Shown one piece after another: positions 31,694 through 38,907 of a stretch of 51,145 nucleotides of DNA. The stretch lies in NCBI GenBank assembly GCA_903772945.1, contig CAICTM010000721.1:1-51145 (forward strand). Reading direction: 5' to 3'. The notes beneath the pieces are model-generated. The model was not told the DNA's origin and ran no database searches. It worked only from the letters and a program-made list of their open reading frames with translations. The position numbers were made by a program, and so were the translations under genes. The DNA is from Seminavis robusta. Taxonomy: Eukaryota > Bacillariophyta > Bacillariophyceae > Naviculales > Naviculaceae. Each line of letters starts with the position of its first letter. Position 1 is the stretch's first letter.

Positions 31694-32145
31694 TGATCAG
31701 ATTTCCCTGAGATATACCACTCAGAAATCCCCGACCAACATGAGAAAAGATTGCAATGCCCGGGAATCGAACCCAGGGCCTCACATTGAGCTCAACCGAC
31801 TTAACCATTCACTGCTCACAATTCACATGTTGGATTTTTAGCATTAGTAATGCCGTCTGTTTCAGCCAGAGAGTGACTGCTCAATTCATCACTCCCCAGA
31901 CGTCACGAATCTGGCTCGTAGTAGGAACTATTGATCTCCCCATGAGTTGCCCCGCAAGCACAACCCACATGACATCAGGAACACCTGCAATGCCAGCATT
32001 CCTCGCAAGGCAATGCGGTCAATCTCATCACATACTACTTACCAAATTACCGGGCCCGTTCATTCTGACGGGTATTGCACCATGATCAGATTTCCCTGAG
32101 ATATACCACTCAGAAATCCCCGACCAACATGAGAAAAGATTGCAA
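31694..32145. repeat. 63-bp direct repeats enclosing a 326-bp segment
   Basis: The same 63 bp, starting TGATCAGATTTCCCTGAGAT and ending AAAAGATTGCAA, occurs at 31694-31756 and 32083-32145 without a mismatch that I can find. The first copy abuts the truncated TIR element, the second abuts the copia RNase H fragment. The enclosed 326 bp begins with a tRNA-like sequence. Confidence 0.85.
31753..31815 (-). pseudogene. tRNA-like relic
   Basis: On the minus strand the segment opens GCAGTGAATGGTTAAG and closes CTGGGTTCGATTCCCGGGCA. The latter is a perfect T-arm with an RNA polymerase III B-box (GGTTCGATTCC). The ends GCAGTGA and GCATTGC can pair at six of seven positions (one G-U). At 63 nt it is about 9 nt short in the D-arm, and the anticodon arm does not fold canonically (TTGAGCTCAA palindrome). 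It is therefore a tRNA pseudogene or SINE head rather than a working tRNA. Confidence 0.5.
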
Positions 32146-32560
32146 GAAGCAAGCCACTGTGGAAGCAGCCACATACGGCTCTGAGTTCGTTGCTGCTAGG
32201 GTTGCCACCCAACAGGCCATTGCAGCCAGAGTTACACTCAGGTATCTTGGTGTGGAGGTAAAGGGGCCAACATACATGTTTGGCGACAATGGGTCTGTGG
32301 TGACAAGTTCCACCCAGCCCCATTCGCCCCTCAAGAAGAGACATCACGCCCTCTCCTACCACTTCGTCAGAGAAGCCATTGCCGCAGGGACCATCTCGTT
32401 TCATCATCTACCGGGAGCAATCAACCCCGCAGACATCCTGACGAAACACTGGGGTTACTCCCAGATATGGCCCATTCTGAAGGCAGTTCTGTTCTGGCAA
32501 GGAGACACAGCTGATCTCCTAGACACCACCATGGACACATCACATGGTGGGGAGCGATGA
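32146..32560 (+). pseudogene. Ty1/copia RNase H C-terminal fragment
   Basis: About 138 codons of the terminal part of copia pol: KKQATVEAATYGSEFVAAR, then TLRYLGVEV, MFGDNGSVVTSSTQPHS, KKRHHALSYHFVREAIAAG, FHHLPGAINPADILTKHWGY, ending GDTADLLDTTMDTSHGGER with a stop. These are the standard copia RNase H motifs. The 5' boundary is abrupt at the 63-bp repeat, so RT and integrase are missing. The following 500 bp could hold a degraded 3' LTR, but I could not place its ends. Confidence 0.85.
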
Positions 32561-33092
32561 GTGGAAATCCACGTGAATTCCCATTGTGGTGCGAAGCAGC
32601 TGTGCTGGTTTAGCCAGGTGGAAGAATCGCTGTGACATCTGTATACTCCAACAGTAGGGTCAGCAGTGCAGCCATCTGGCAATACAGAAATAGCTGAGGA
32701 ACTCTATATACCCAAGGATGATGCAGTTCTTCAGCCAAGACCAATATAGAAAGTTAGCTTGCCAGCACCAGCCAAATGAGATGCAAGAGAGCCAAAGCTG
32801 CATGGCTGAGTGCTGTCGAGGATTTCGTGTTCAGTTGATTTTAGCATAGTTTAAAGAAGAAGAAGTAATGAAAGGATAGTTGACCAGATACAGCCTCAGT
32901 AGCACTAGCCTTCCTGTGTGGATTGTGCCAAGGCAAAGAGTGAGTTGTTCAATCATTGCTGTGGAGATTGAATAGCAGCGGCAGCCAGCTTTGTGGCTGG
33001 CCCATTCCCACTGTCAGAGGAGTGAGGCTCCAAGCAGAGCTCTCCACTCCAGCCAGCTCTTTGTGCATCTACCCTGACTGGATCTCATCGCC
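32561..33092. other. Copia 3' flank, possible LTR remnant
   Basis: About 530 bp of non-coding sequence after the copia stop codon. A purine-rich AAGAAGAAGAAG-type stretch lies near 32860. No LTR partner is present in the window to test it. Confidence 0.3.
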
Positions 33093-33356
33093 ATGTTGTT
33101 CTTCTGTGATGAATACCCCCCGCGGGCACCGCAATCCCCTGAAGAGTTGGCTCCGTGGCAGAGGAAACTCTCTGCCCTAGCAGAGAAAGCGACGAAGAAC
33201 TTAGAAGAGGAATTGGACAAAAAACCTACCGCTGGCTATATCATGGAGTCACCAATCGTTAAACAGTGGGAAGACCCCAACAGCCCGTTGGTCAAGGCAC
33301 CACCAAAATCCACCCCTAGCAGCGCCATTGCGCATTTCGGATTCAACAATAGCTAG
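33093..33356 (+). CDS. Small hypothetical ORF A of the 33-37 kb island
   Basis: 87 codons from a proper ATG. Pro-rich N-terminus (EYPPRAPQSPEELAPWQRKL), a helical stretch (SALAEKATKNLEEELDKK), then PIVKQWEDPNSPLVKAPPK. No domain, signal or membrane segment recognised. Convergent with ORF B, ending 45 bp from it. The coding look is moderate: amino-acid composition is sensible and there is no low-complexity artefact. Confidence 0.5.
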   Translation: MLFFCDEYPPRAPQSPEELAPWQRKLSALAEKATKNLEEELDKKPTAGYIMESPIVKQWEDPNSPLVKAPPKSTPSSAIAHFGFNNS

Positions 33357-33401
33357 AATAAAACTTAAAAATAACTCAGCATCCTTCTTCTCTTTTTGTC
33401 C

Positions 33402-33812
33402 TCACTCGGCATCATCGGTATCGGTATCATCCAAATCGACCATACCATCGTCCCCGCCATCGAACGTATCATCATCACCGCCATCGTCCCCGCCAACGTC
33501 ACCGCCATCGGCACCGTCACCGCCAACATCATCCATGTCGTGGTTAATAACCTCGAAAGGAAAGGCAAACAAAGCCGTCAAAGCCGTCATGAATTGGCTG
33601 CGTAGCCATCGGTTTTCAAATTCGTTGAAGTAGTCTTCACAGACCTGACCTTCTCCGTTAAACCATTTCGCATGCAAGAAATCACCCTCGCCCTCGCCAA
33701 CGAGATGGAACTCAACCTCCACCGCGGTGCTAAGATCCTTAGACATCACAGCGTTCAAAGGACGCTCAATGTCTTCATGAATGTTGATTCCGTGGTAGTT
33801 AATATTAGCCAT
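33402..33812 (-). CDS. Small ORF B, acidic C-terminal tail
   Basis: The likely start is the ATG at 33812 (MANINYHGINIHEDIERPLN); an upstream extension to 33893 is open but lacks coding character. Residues 1-90 are mixed alpha/beta (VEVEFHLVGEGEGDFLHAKW, DYFNEFENRWLRSQFMTALT). The last 45 residues are almost only Asp, Gly and a few hydrophobics (DDVGGDGADGGDVGGDD). Acidic tails of this type occur on nucleic-acid-binding and capsid-associated proteins, but nothing specific can be assigned. Divergent from ORF C with an iteron-like region in between. Confidence 0.6.
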   Translation of the reverse strand: MANINYHGINIHEDIERPLNAVMSKDLSTAVEVEFHLVGEGEGDFLHAKWFNGEGQVCEDYFNEFENRWLRSQFMTALTALFAFPFEVINHDMDDVGGDGADGGDVGGDDGGDDDTFDGGDDGMVDLDDTDTDDAE

Positions 33813-33951
33813 GGTTTGTTCGAGTTGTGGCTCTGCTGCAGAGTTGGTTCCATCAGTTTCGTACGACCTCAACGTGATTCGGTTTCGGTCCACGGCTACG
33901 GTGGTTTCTCAGTCCACGGCACCCATCGTTTTACTGATTCCCATCGTGGAT

Positions 33952-33991
33952 TCTCACCGTGGCGTCTCACCGTGGCGTTTTTTCACGGTGA
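33952..33991 (+). promoter_or_regulatory. Iteron-like tandem and inverted repeats between ORFs B and C
   Basis: TCTCACCGTGGCG occurs twice head to tail (33952-33964, 33965-33977) and an inverted TCACCGTG copy follows (CACGGTGA, 33984-33991). It lies in the 274-bp gap between divergent starts, where promoters or a replication-initiator binding site would be expected. No binding protein is proven. Confidence 0.4.
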
Positions 33992-34086
33992 CTCCCGTAA
34001 GTGCACGAAAAATCGTTGACAACGAACTTGGAGACCACAATCCGACAACAAGAGCCAACAACAACCTTCGTCAGTTCCCTTTTGCA

Positions 34087-34428
34087 ATGTTTACTCTTCT
34101 ACATTTCTTCATCCTCATGCAGCTGGCGGTTACCGTCGATGCCACTTACGAATACATCTACATGAGTGGAGATTACACGCATCACTACATCTTCCCCAGT
34201 TTCGCGTTGTTTGTCGTTTGGAATGCTGGTGTCATGACTATCAAGAATGTGATCGCGGATATCAACAATGATGGGAATGCGGGTGATGCAAGAGTCCCGG
34301 AGTACCGTCGTTGGTTGGCCCTTGTGCGCGTCTTCGGTCTTCGCTGGGGTGGTGGAGTGATCCCCGGTGATATCAAGGCGGCTGTTAACGACGTTGAAAC
34401 AAACATTGGAGTCCACGTTACCGATTGA
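34087..34428 (+). CDS. Small ORF C, hydrophobic N-terminus
   Basis: 113 codons from ATG 34087. The N-terminus MFTLLHFFILMQLAVTVDA looks like a signal peptide or anchor. A second hydrophobic stretch is IFPSFALFVVWNAGVM. Then comes a polar region (IKNVIADINNDGNAGDARVP) and VRVFGLRWGGGVIPGDIKAA. The frame stops at TGA 34429-34431, but immediately after it the same frame encodes DHELPAPYDEDTDDDDSEEEE before a TAG at 34492-34494, an acidic tail like that of ORF B. Family unknown; it may be a small membrane or secreted protein of the island. Confidence 0.55.
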   Translation: MFTLLHFFILMQLAVTVDATYEYIYMSGDYTHHYIFPSFALFVVWNAGVMTIKNVIADINNDGNAGDARVPEYRRWLALVRVFGLRWGGGVIPGDIKAAVNDVETNIGVHVTD

Positions 34429-34610
34429 GATCATGAACTTCCTGCTCCTTACGACGAAGATACCGATGATGATGACAGCGAAGAAGAGGAGTAGGACTGA
34501 GGCAGACGGAGGCATTGAGAAAAAAAACAGAGGATACAATAACCTATAAAAAAATAAAATCTTATGCTTAAGGTTAGAAGGAATTCAAAATTCAAAATTC
34601 AAACTTCAAA

Positions 34611-34826
34611 ATGGGACCAGAGGGGGGTCTAGCGAAGCGCGTGAAGGCAAGATAACCTTAAAAACCCTAATTAGGGTTAAGGTTATCGGTGTCCTGAAAC
34701 TATTATTACCCCCGCTGGTCCCATCATTCCTTTGTACTGTTTTACTATAGGAAAAAGAGTGAAAAGGTGGACCGCACGCCAGCCTACCCCGGTCCACCCT
34801 TTTCAAGTACTCTTTTTTCTATAGTA
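34611..34826. repeat. Two adjacent large DNA hairpins
   Basis: Hairpin 1: outer arms ATGGGACCAGAGGGGG (34611-34626) and CCCCCGCTGGTCCCAT (34709-34724) pair with one mismatch. Inner arms GATAACCTTA..AACCCTAA (34651-34670) and TTAGGGTTAAGGTTATC (34671-34687) pair apart from a 3-nt bulge. Hairpin 2: TACTATAGGAAAAAGAGT..GAAAAGGTGGACC (34743-34773) pairs with GGTCCACCCTTTTC..ACTCTTTTTTCTATAGTA (34791-34826). Confidence 0.85.
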
Positions 34827-35049
34827 CTTTTTTAAGAGTGGACCGCCCTTAAGTCTTAGTTCCCCTAGGTGACGCGTCCACTCAATGAAAAGCCCTTGCT
34901 GTATTTATTTTATTTAACAACCAGTTTCCCTTTAAGCCACCGCGGCGTCTGAGCGATACCAACCTACAGCCACCGCGGCGAATGAGCGGTACCGACTAAC
35001 CCTTTAACACCAAGAATGATGGCCGCTACAAACCGAAAACCCAAACCCA

Positions 35050-35285
35050 ACCCCATATCAACACTTTAACCCTAACCCTAGTCGATATTCAACCCTAGTC
35101 GATATTCAACCCTTTCATATTCAACCCTTTAACCCTTTCATATTCAACCCTTTAACCGTTAACCCTTTAACCCTTTAACCCCATATCAACCCTTTAACCC
35201 TTTCATATTCAACCCTTTCATATTCAACCCTTTATTCAACCGTTAACCCTATTCAACCCTTTATTCAACCGTTAACCCTACCGCA
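35050..35285 (+). repeat. Telomere-like AACCCTTT / AACCCTA array
   Basis: An irregular array of AACCCTTT, AACCCTA, CATATTCAACCC and GTTAACCC words. The C-rich strand reads left to right. It is interstitial, since genes and elements follow on both sides. A purer four-copy AACCCT run recurs inside ORF D (35933-35957). Confidence 0.85.
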
Positions 35286-35418
35286 ACCTGGCAAGAAGTC
35301 TATAACCCGTCTATTCGAGTTCACTTTCCCTTTTTAAAAATCTAAGTACGACCCGCCTAATCCAAATCATAGTGCTCTCTGGGCAGACCACTTTGAAAAA
35401 ACAAAGGAAAATCAGAAG

Positions 35419-36003
35419 ATGCCAATGACCTCTCCCAGAGGCAGGCACTGGTACTTTGCTATTCTGAATTACTTACCAGAAGATTTGGAATGGTTCAATC
35501 AGTTAAAACAGAAAGATGAAATTGACAATGTTAGGTTAAGAGTGCGTGGAAAGTGTATGGATGGTCTTGTTTCTTTAAAATCAAGGTGTCGGTTAAAAAA
35601 AGTCAACGCCATCCTAGGAAATAATGCAAGACGCTTGATGGTTAATACGACGACCATGCCGTCCAATCCTATCATTAATCGATCTCAGATTCAAACCCCA
35701 ACCCGTCAAACCCCGATTGCTGACAAAGCTTTGGCCGTCATTGAAGCTCGTAAGAGGTTAGTCCCAACCCAACCCGCAACAATGACTCAACCCAAGGCCC
35801 CGCCCCAACCCTCCCTGCCCTCGACCCAACCCATATACGCTCAACAATCTCCCTTCTTCTATCCCGTCCACCCTTCCTTCTTTCCCCTTCTTCTACCTTC
35901 AACAATCTCCCTTCTTCTATCCCGTCCACCAACCCTAACCCTAACCCTAACCCTCCCTACCCAACCTACCTCTCAACTATCCTTTCCATACCGACTCCCG
36001 TAA
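35419..36003 (+). CDS. ORF D: possible decayed rolling-circle Rep-like N-terminus with Pro-rich tail
   Basis: 194 codons from ATG 35419. Residues 9-18 read RHWYFAILNY, recalling Rep motif I (W-x-F-x-x-N). Residues 44-59 read GKCMDGLVSLKSRCRL followed by KKVNAILG, positioned like Rep motif II (usually H-L-Q-G, here C-M-D-G). The paired histidines are absent and there is no Tyr motif III or helicase, so an active nuclease is not expected. Residues 90-194 are Pro/Thr/Gln/Leu-rich low complexity, partly encoded by telomere-type AACCCT repeats (TLTLTLTLP). The similarity is by eye and weak; an unrelated small protein is equally possible. Confidence 0.45.
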   Translation: MPMTSPRGRHWYFAILNYLPEDLEWFNQLKQKDEIDNVRLRVRGKCMDGLVSLKSRCRLKKVNAILGNNARRLMVNTTTMPSNPIINRSQIQTPTRQTPIADKALAVIEARKRLVPTQPATMTQPKAPPQPSLPSTQPIYAQQSPFFYPVHPSFFPLLLPSTISLLLSRPPTLTLTLTLPTQPTSQLSFPYRLP

Positions 36004-36147
36004 CCCAATTTAAGCAGTCCCATAAATCATGAAATGGGAAGACTCATCCAAATTCCTATGGTACTGTAGGACAAATCGGAAAGATTTTGAGAACATGCCT
36101 GCAGTCGATCTAACTGGATGTCCCATACACCTATTATCCAAACTACC

Positions 36148-36690
36148 TCAATCTAAAATACAATTAACTCCATCCCGAACCTCATATTCGATGACCGTTA
36201 CGCCATAGTTGGGCACGAAAGACCGTCCCATAATAAGAATAGCAGCTTCAGGATCCGATCTCACGCTATCTTCACACTCAGCCTCAGTATAGCCAGGATG
36301 CAATGCAAAATGCATTTGGTTGCAGTAAGGGCACCTATATCTAACCTCCCCCTTCCTCCTTAGAGCAATAGGAACGCCGTAAAAAGTCATTAACCTCCCC
36401 CTCATTTCTTCCAACGATTCCTCTGACTCCTGCCTGGGTTTGTTTGACTCCCGTTTCCTTGATTTCCTTGGTCTTACCGACTTTTTCTCCTGACTCGATG
36501 ACTTATTCGACTCTTGTCCCGCCAAGTTTGATTCCTGTTCCGACGACCTATTTGACTCCTCCGACTGCTCGTCTTCCTCGTCCTCCTCCACGTCTCCTTT
36601 TTTCTTTACTAGATGCTGAATAAGCTTGGGTGCCGCCATTGTCCCCTCCGCCTCCTCTAGACTATTTAAAATTGTTTCGATGCTTTGCAT
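36148..36690 (-). CDS. ORF E: hypothetical protein with CxxC-x-H motif
   Basis: 180 codons from ATG 36690. N-terminal helix (MQSIETILNSLEEAEGTM), then a long charged, Ser/Glu/Lys/Arg-rich disordered region (DEEDEQSEESNRSSEQ, RPRKSRKRESNKPRQ, which could be a nuclear localisation signal). The C-terminal 75 residues look folded: RYRCPYCNQMHFALHPGY plus AECED gives a plausible C2H2-like or zinc-ribbon site, followed by LIMGRSFVPNYGVTVIEYEV. Unknown family. It forms a divergent pair with ORF F, starts 27 bp apart. Confidence 0.6.
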   Translation of the reverse strand: MQSIETILNSLEEAEGTMAAPKLIQHLVKKKGDVEEDEEDEQSEESNRSSEQESNLAGQESNKSSSQEKKSVRPRKSRKRESNKPRQESEESLEEMRGRLMTFYGVPIALRRKGEVRYRCPYCNQMHFALHPGYTEAECEDSVRSDPEAAILIMGRSFVPNYGVTVIEYEVRDGVNCILD

Positions 36691-36716
36691 TTTATTCCTA
36701 GTCCTAGATTAAAAAA

Positions 36717-37082
36717 ATGATTGTGATCACTTGCGCAAATTGTTCCTTGAATGACTATCTGACAATGACAAAGTTTATGAAGCGTCCGTTCGTGACTGAA
36801 GCGTTCTTAACATTCGGTCAAAGGATGCTGCAACTTGTTTGTGTGATTGATCCTAATGAAGAAGTAAACACCTCAAACTGGCTACCCCCTGATTGCATGA
36901 TCCAGGTAATCGAAGACGACGAAGAACTGGATCAATCCACATCGATTGATGGCTGTCTTCTAATCGCGATGTCTAGTGTCGAATTAGAACTACTGCAATC
37001 CAAAAACCTTCAACACACCTTGAACCGAATCGGCGATAGATTAGGGCTGGCGTTATCCACAACCTCTACCCTAATCGAATAA
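36717..37082 (+). CDS. ORF F: hypothetical protein
   Basis: 121 codons from ATG 36717. Mixed alpha/beta composition without low complexity: ITCANCSLNDYLTMTKF, FLTFGQRMLQLVCVIDP, NWLPPDCMIQVIEDDEEL, then a C-terminal helical region (LQHTLNRIGDRLGLAL). An N-terminal CxxC (CANC) is present. No family recognised. The 26-bp gap to the divergent ORF E must hold both promoters or a shared bidirectional one, which is unusually compact compared with the 0.4-1 kb gaps between the host genes in this window. Confidence 0.55.
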   Translation: MIVITCANCSLNDYLTMTKFMKRPFVTEAFLTFGQRMLQLVCVIDPNEEVNTSNWLPPDCMIQVIEDDEELDQSTSIDGCLLIAMSSVELELLQSKNLQHTLNRIGDRLGLALSTTSTLIE

Positions 37083-37638
37083 GAATTACAATTTTCAATT
37101 TTAATATAATAAAAATCAAAAACCCCCATCCGTGCATTTCTTAAATCCATCCAACACGTCGAGGATTTAATGAATGGCAATGGGCACCTAGCAAGAAGTT
37201 CCATTGTGTTCCAATGCAGGATTCGCAACGACCGCAACCTGGCAAGAAGTTCCATTGTGTTCCAATGCAGGATTCGCAACTCAACCCTTAAGTCCACCCA
37301 GTCTGGGATCCCGGTCAAAGACTTAGAGTCCTGCGAACCCCCATGAGATCTAAGGTGCGAGTTATTGATGTCGCGGTAAGGCAGGCTTGATCGCTTGGTA
37401 ACTAGACAGTTAGTGGTTATCCGGGATAACCCCCGGTCCACTGTTTCCACCCAGGAGTCTCACGAGGTCATCCTCGCACACCATACAAATAAACAAGTTA
37501 CCAATCTGGAAGTGAGTCTTCCCCGCCGTAGGATTTTGTACCAGGGCTACGGGTAAACTCCATAACTGCTGCTAAACTAGTAGTGGAAATTCCCCAAGGA
37601 TTTATGGGCCAGTCACTCTAGGGACTTCCTGTAGACTT
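37083..37638. other. Island right flank with direct repeats
   Basis: A 39-bp direct repeat starting GCAAGAAGTTCCATTGTGTT occurs at 37191-37229 and 37242-37280. The sequence just before the second copy, ACCGCAACCTGGCAAGAAGT (37231-37250), is the same 20 bp as at 35280-35299. No gene is supportable in the rest. Confidence 0.6.
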
Positions 37639-37773
37639 GGGGTAGCGTGATTTGTCCCTCACAAATTTTCACTTAGGCTAAGTAATTGAATTTTCACTTA
37701 GGCTAAGTGATTCAATTTGATTTACTTAGGCTAAGTGAACCACTTAGCCTAAGTGAAATTCAGTCTTATATCA

Positions 37774-38150
37774 CGACAATATTTATTTCCAAAATGACTT
37801 CTTTCCAACGGTTATTGGTTGTTTGGACAAGATTCCCCTTATCAATGCAGACAATATCACTCAACTTCCTGGAAACAACGACGTTCCGAGCTATGTGATT
37901 TCAAGTAGTCTCTACTTGGTTCTGGGAGCTGTATTGAAAAAACGTCTTAGAGCAAAGCGTGTTGCTTTTTCATTCTACAATACTTTGAAACAAGCAATGG
38001 AGACTGTCCCAGATGAACTTCCAACTATCATTCAACAAAGATTTGATTTGGTAATCCTTGGTGATGACAAAGAATTGCGGTACTCTAATGAATTGGATGG
38101 TTTGACTGATCTTCCCACACTGGAGCAAGAAACCAGACATTACAACACGG
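37774..38150 (+). pseudogene. 3' part of the TIR element plus-strand gene
   Basis: Matches the corresponding part of copy 1 (FPTVIGCLDKIPLINADNI to LEQETRHYNT) with few substitutions, but its 5' coding part is deleted. After about 38150 the plus-strand reading becomes the antisense of the minus-strand gene, so the coding region was cut by an internal deletion there. The same junction is present in copy 1. Confidence 0.6.
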
Positions 38151-38154
38151 TATA

Positions 38155-38711
38155 TGATCCTCAATTTTCTTTTTGCTGCGTCGTGATTGCTTGGTGGAAT
38201 TTGAAACAGCAGCAATACCAGTAGACACGTCTTTGTGGTATCTAAAACGAGCACATACAAATTTGATGTTGTGACTTTTTTTCTCATACCCTTTCATCAC
38301 TATAAGGAATCCTTGCTCACGACATGCTTTGACAAAATGTGGGCCAAGCATAGTTTCGTGCCATATGCTTGAGTTCTGGTTGAATTCTTTGGGCAGCCAA
38401 TAGACTGTGCTGTCGTCTGGTTGTTTTGGATTATTCACACTATAGCCAAGGGTGGACGCCAGATTAATAGTATGAGTGGTGTCATCCTCCAGGGAAGTTG
38501 CAACCTGAATTCGAATCTCTGTTGTAACCCAATTAAACTCTTTCTTGTGAAGCTCTTTGAGCAGATCACATGAAGCTGAAAGTGGGGGCATGATGGGTGG
38601 TAGTTGTGTCTCTCCTTGTGGCTGTGTGTGTGCTTGTTGCAGGGGCTTGTTGTGTTGTGCTGTTGAGGAGACTTGAGACTTGTGCTGTTGAGGAGCCTCG
38701 GAGAGCATCAC
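38155..38711 (-). CDS. Truncated minus-strand protein of the TIR element (transposase N-terminus?)
   Basis: From 38711 the frame reads MMLSEAPQQHKSQVSSTAQ, a Gln/His-rich leader, then a folded-looking region: NWVTTEIRIQVATSLEDDT, then VYWLPKEFNQNSSIWHETML, then FVKACREQGFLIVMKGYEKK, then IKFVCARFRYHKD and a basic TKQSRRSKKKIEDH stretch. After that it runs into the antisense of the other gene, so the C-terminal part is gone. The Cys and basic residues before the truncation would suit a DNA-binding N-terminal domain of a transposase (FAR1/MULE-like patterns come to mind, unproven). This region is deleted in copy 1. Confidence 0.5.
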
Positions 38712-38907
38712 TTAGCCTAAGTGTTTTGCTTAGCCTAAGTGAGTTGATTAGTATGGCTTAGCCTAAGTGTTTCGCTTAGCCTAAGTGAGTTGCTTAGTAT
38801 GGCTTAGCCTAAGTGTATTGCTTAGGCTAAGTGTTTTACTTAGCCTAAGTGGATTTTCGAGCACTTAGCCTGAGTGAAAATTTGTGAGGGACAAATCACG
38901 CTACCCC

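Larger units (their letters stand above)
34495..35418. other. Island non-coding region with hairpins and telomere-like repeats
   Basis: About 0.9 kb without a gene but with dense structure: two large imperfect hairpins (34611-34724 and 34743-34826), a duplicated AGCCACCGCGGCG motif (near 34936 and 34971), and a long AACCCTTT/AACCCTA array (about 35050-35285). A 20-bp direct repeat (ACCGCAACCTGGCAAGAAGT) starts at 35280. Confidence 0.7.
37639..38907 (+). mobile_element. TIR element, copy 2 (both termini present)
   Basis: Left terminus GGGGTAGCGTGATTTGTCCC.. (37639) and right terminus ..GGGACAAATCACGCTACCCC (38907) are inverted repeats of about 45 bp. Both lead directly into arrays of the CACTTAGSCTAAGTG palindrome: four at the left (37670-37752) and about nine at the right (38708-38875). 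Compared with copy 1 it lacks about 540 bp after the left array and keeps about 400 bp more at the right. No clear target-site duplication is visible; extending the TIR outward gives ACTYGGGG on both sides. Non-autonomous derivative of an unidentified DNA transposon. Confidence 0.88.

Noticed and set aside
31753..31815. Functional tRNA gene
   Set aside because: T-arm and acceptor pairing are present but the D-arm is about 9 nt short and the anticodon arm does not fold.
33811..34086. N-terminal extension of ORF C
   Set aside because: Covers the iteron-like repeats and overlaps the start of ORF B; residue composition becomes protein-like only from ATG 34087.
35050..35285. True chromosome end
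   Set aside because: The telomere-like array is irregular and followed by more than 15 kb of sequence with genes, so it is interstitial.
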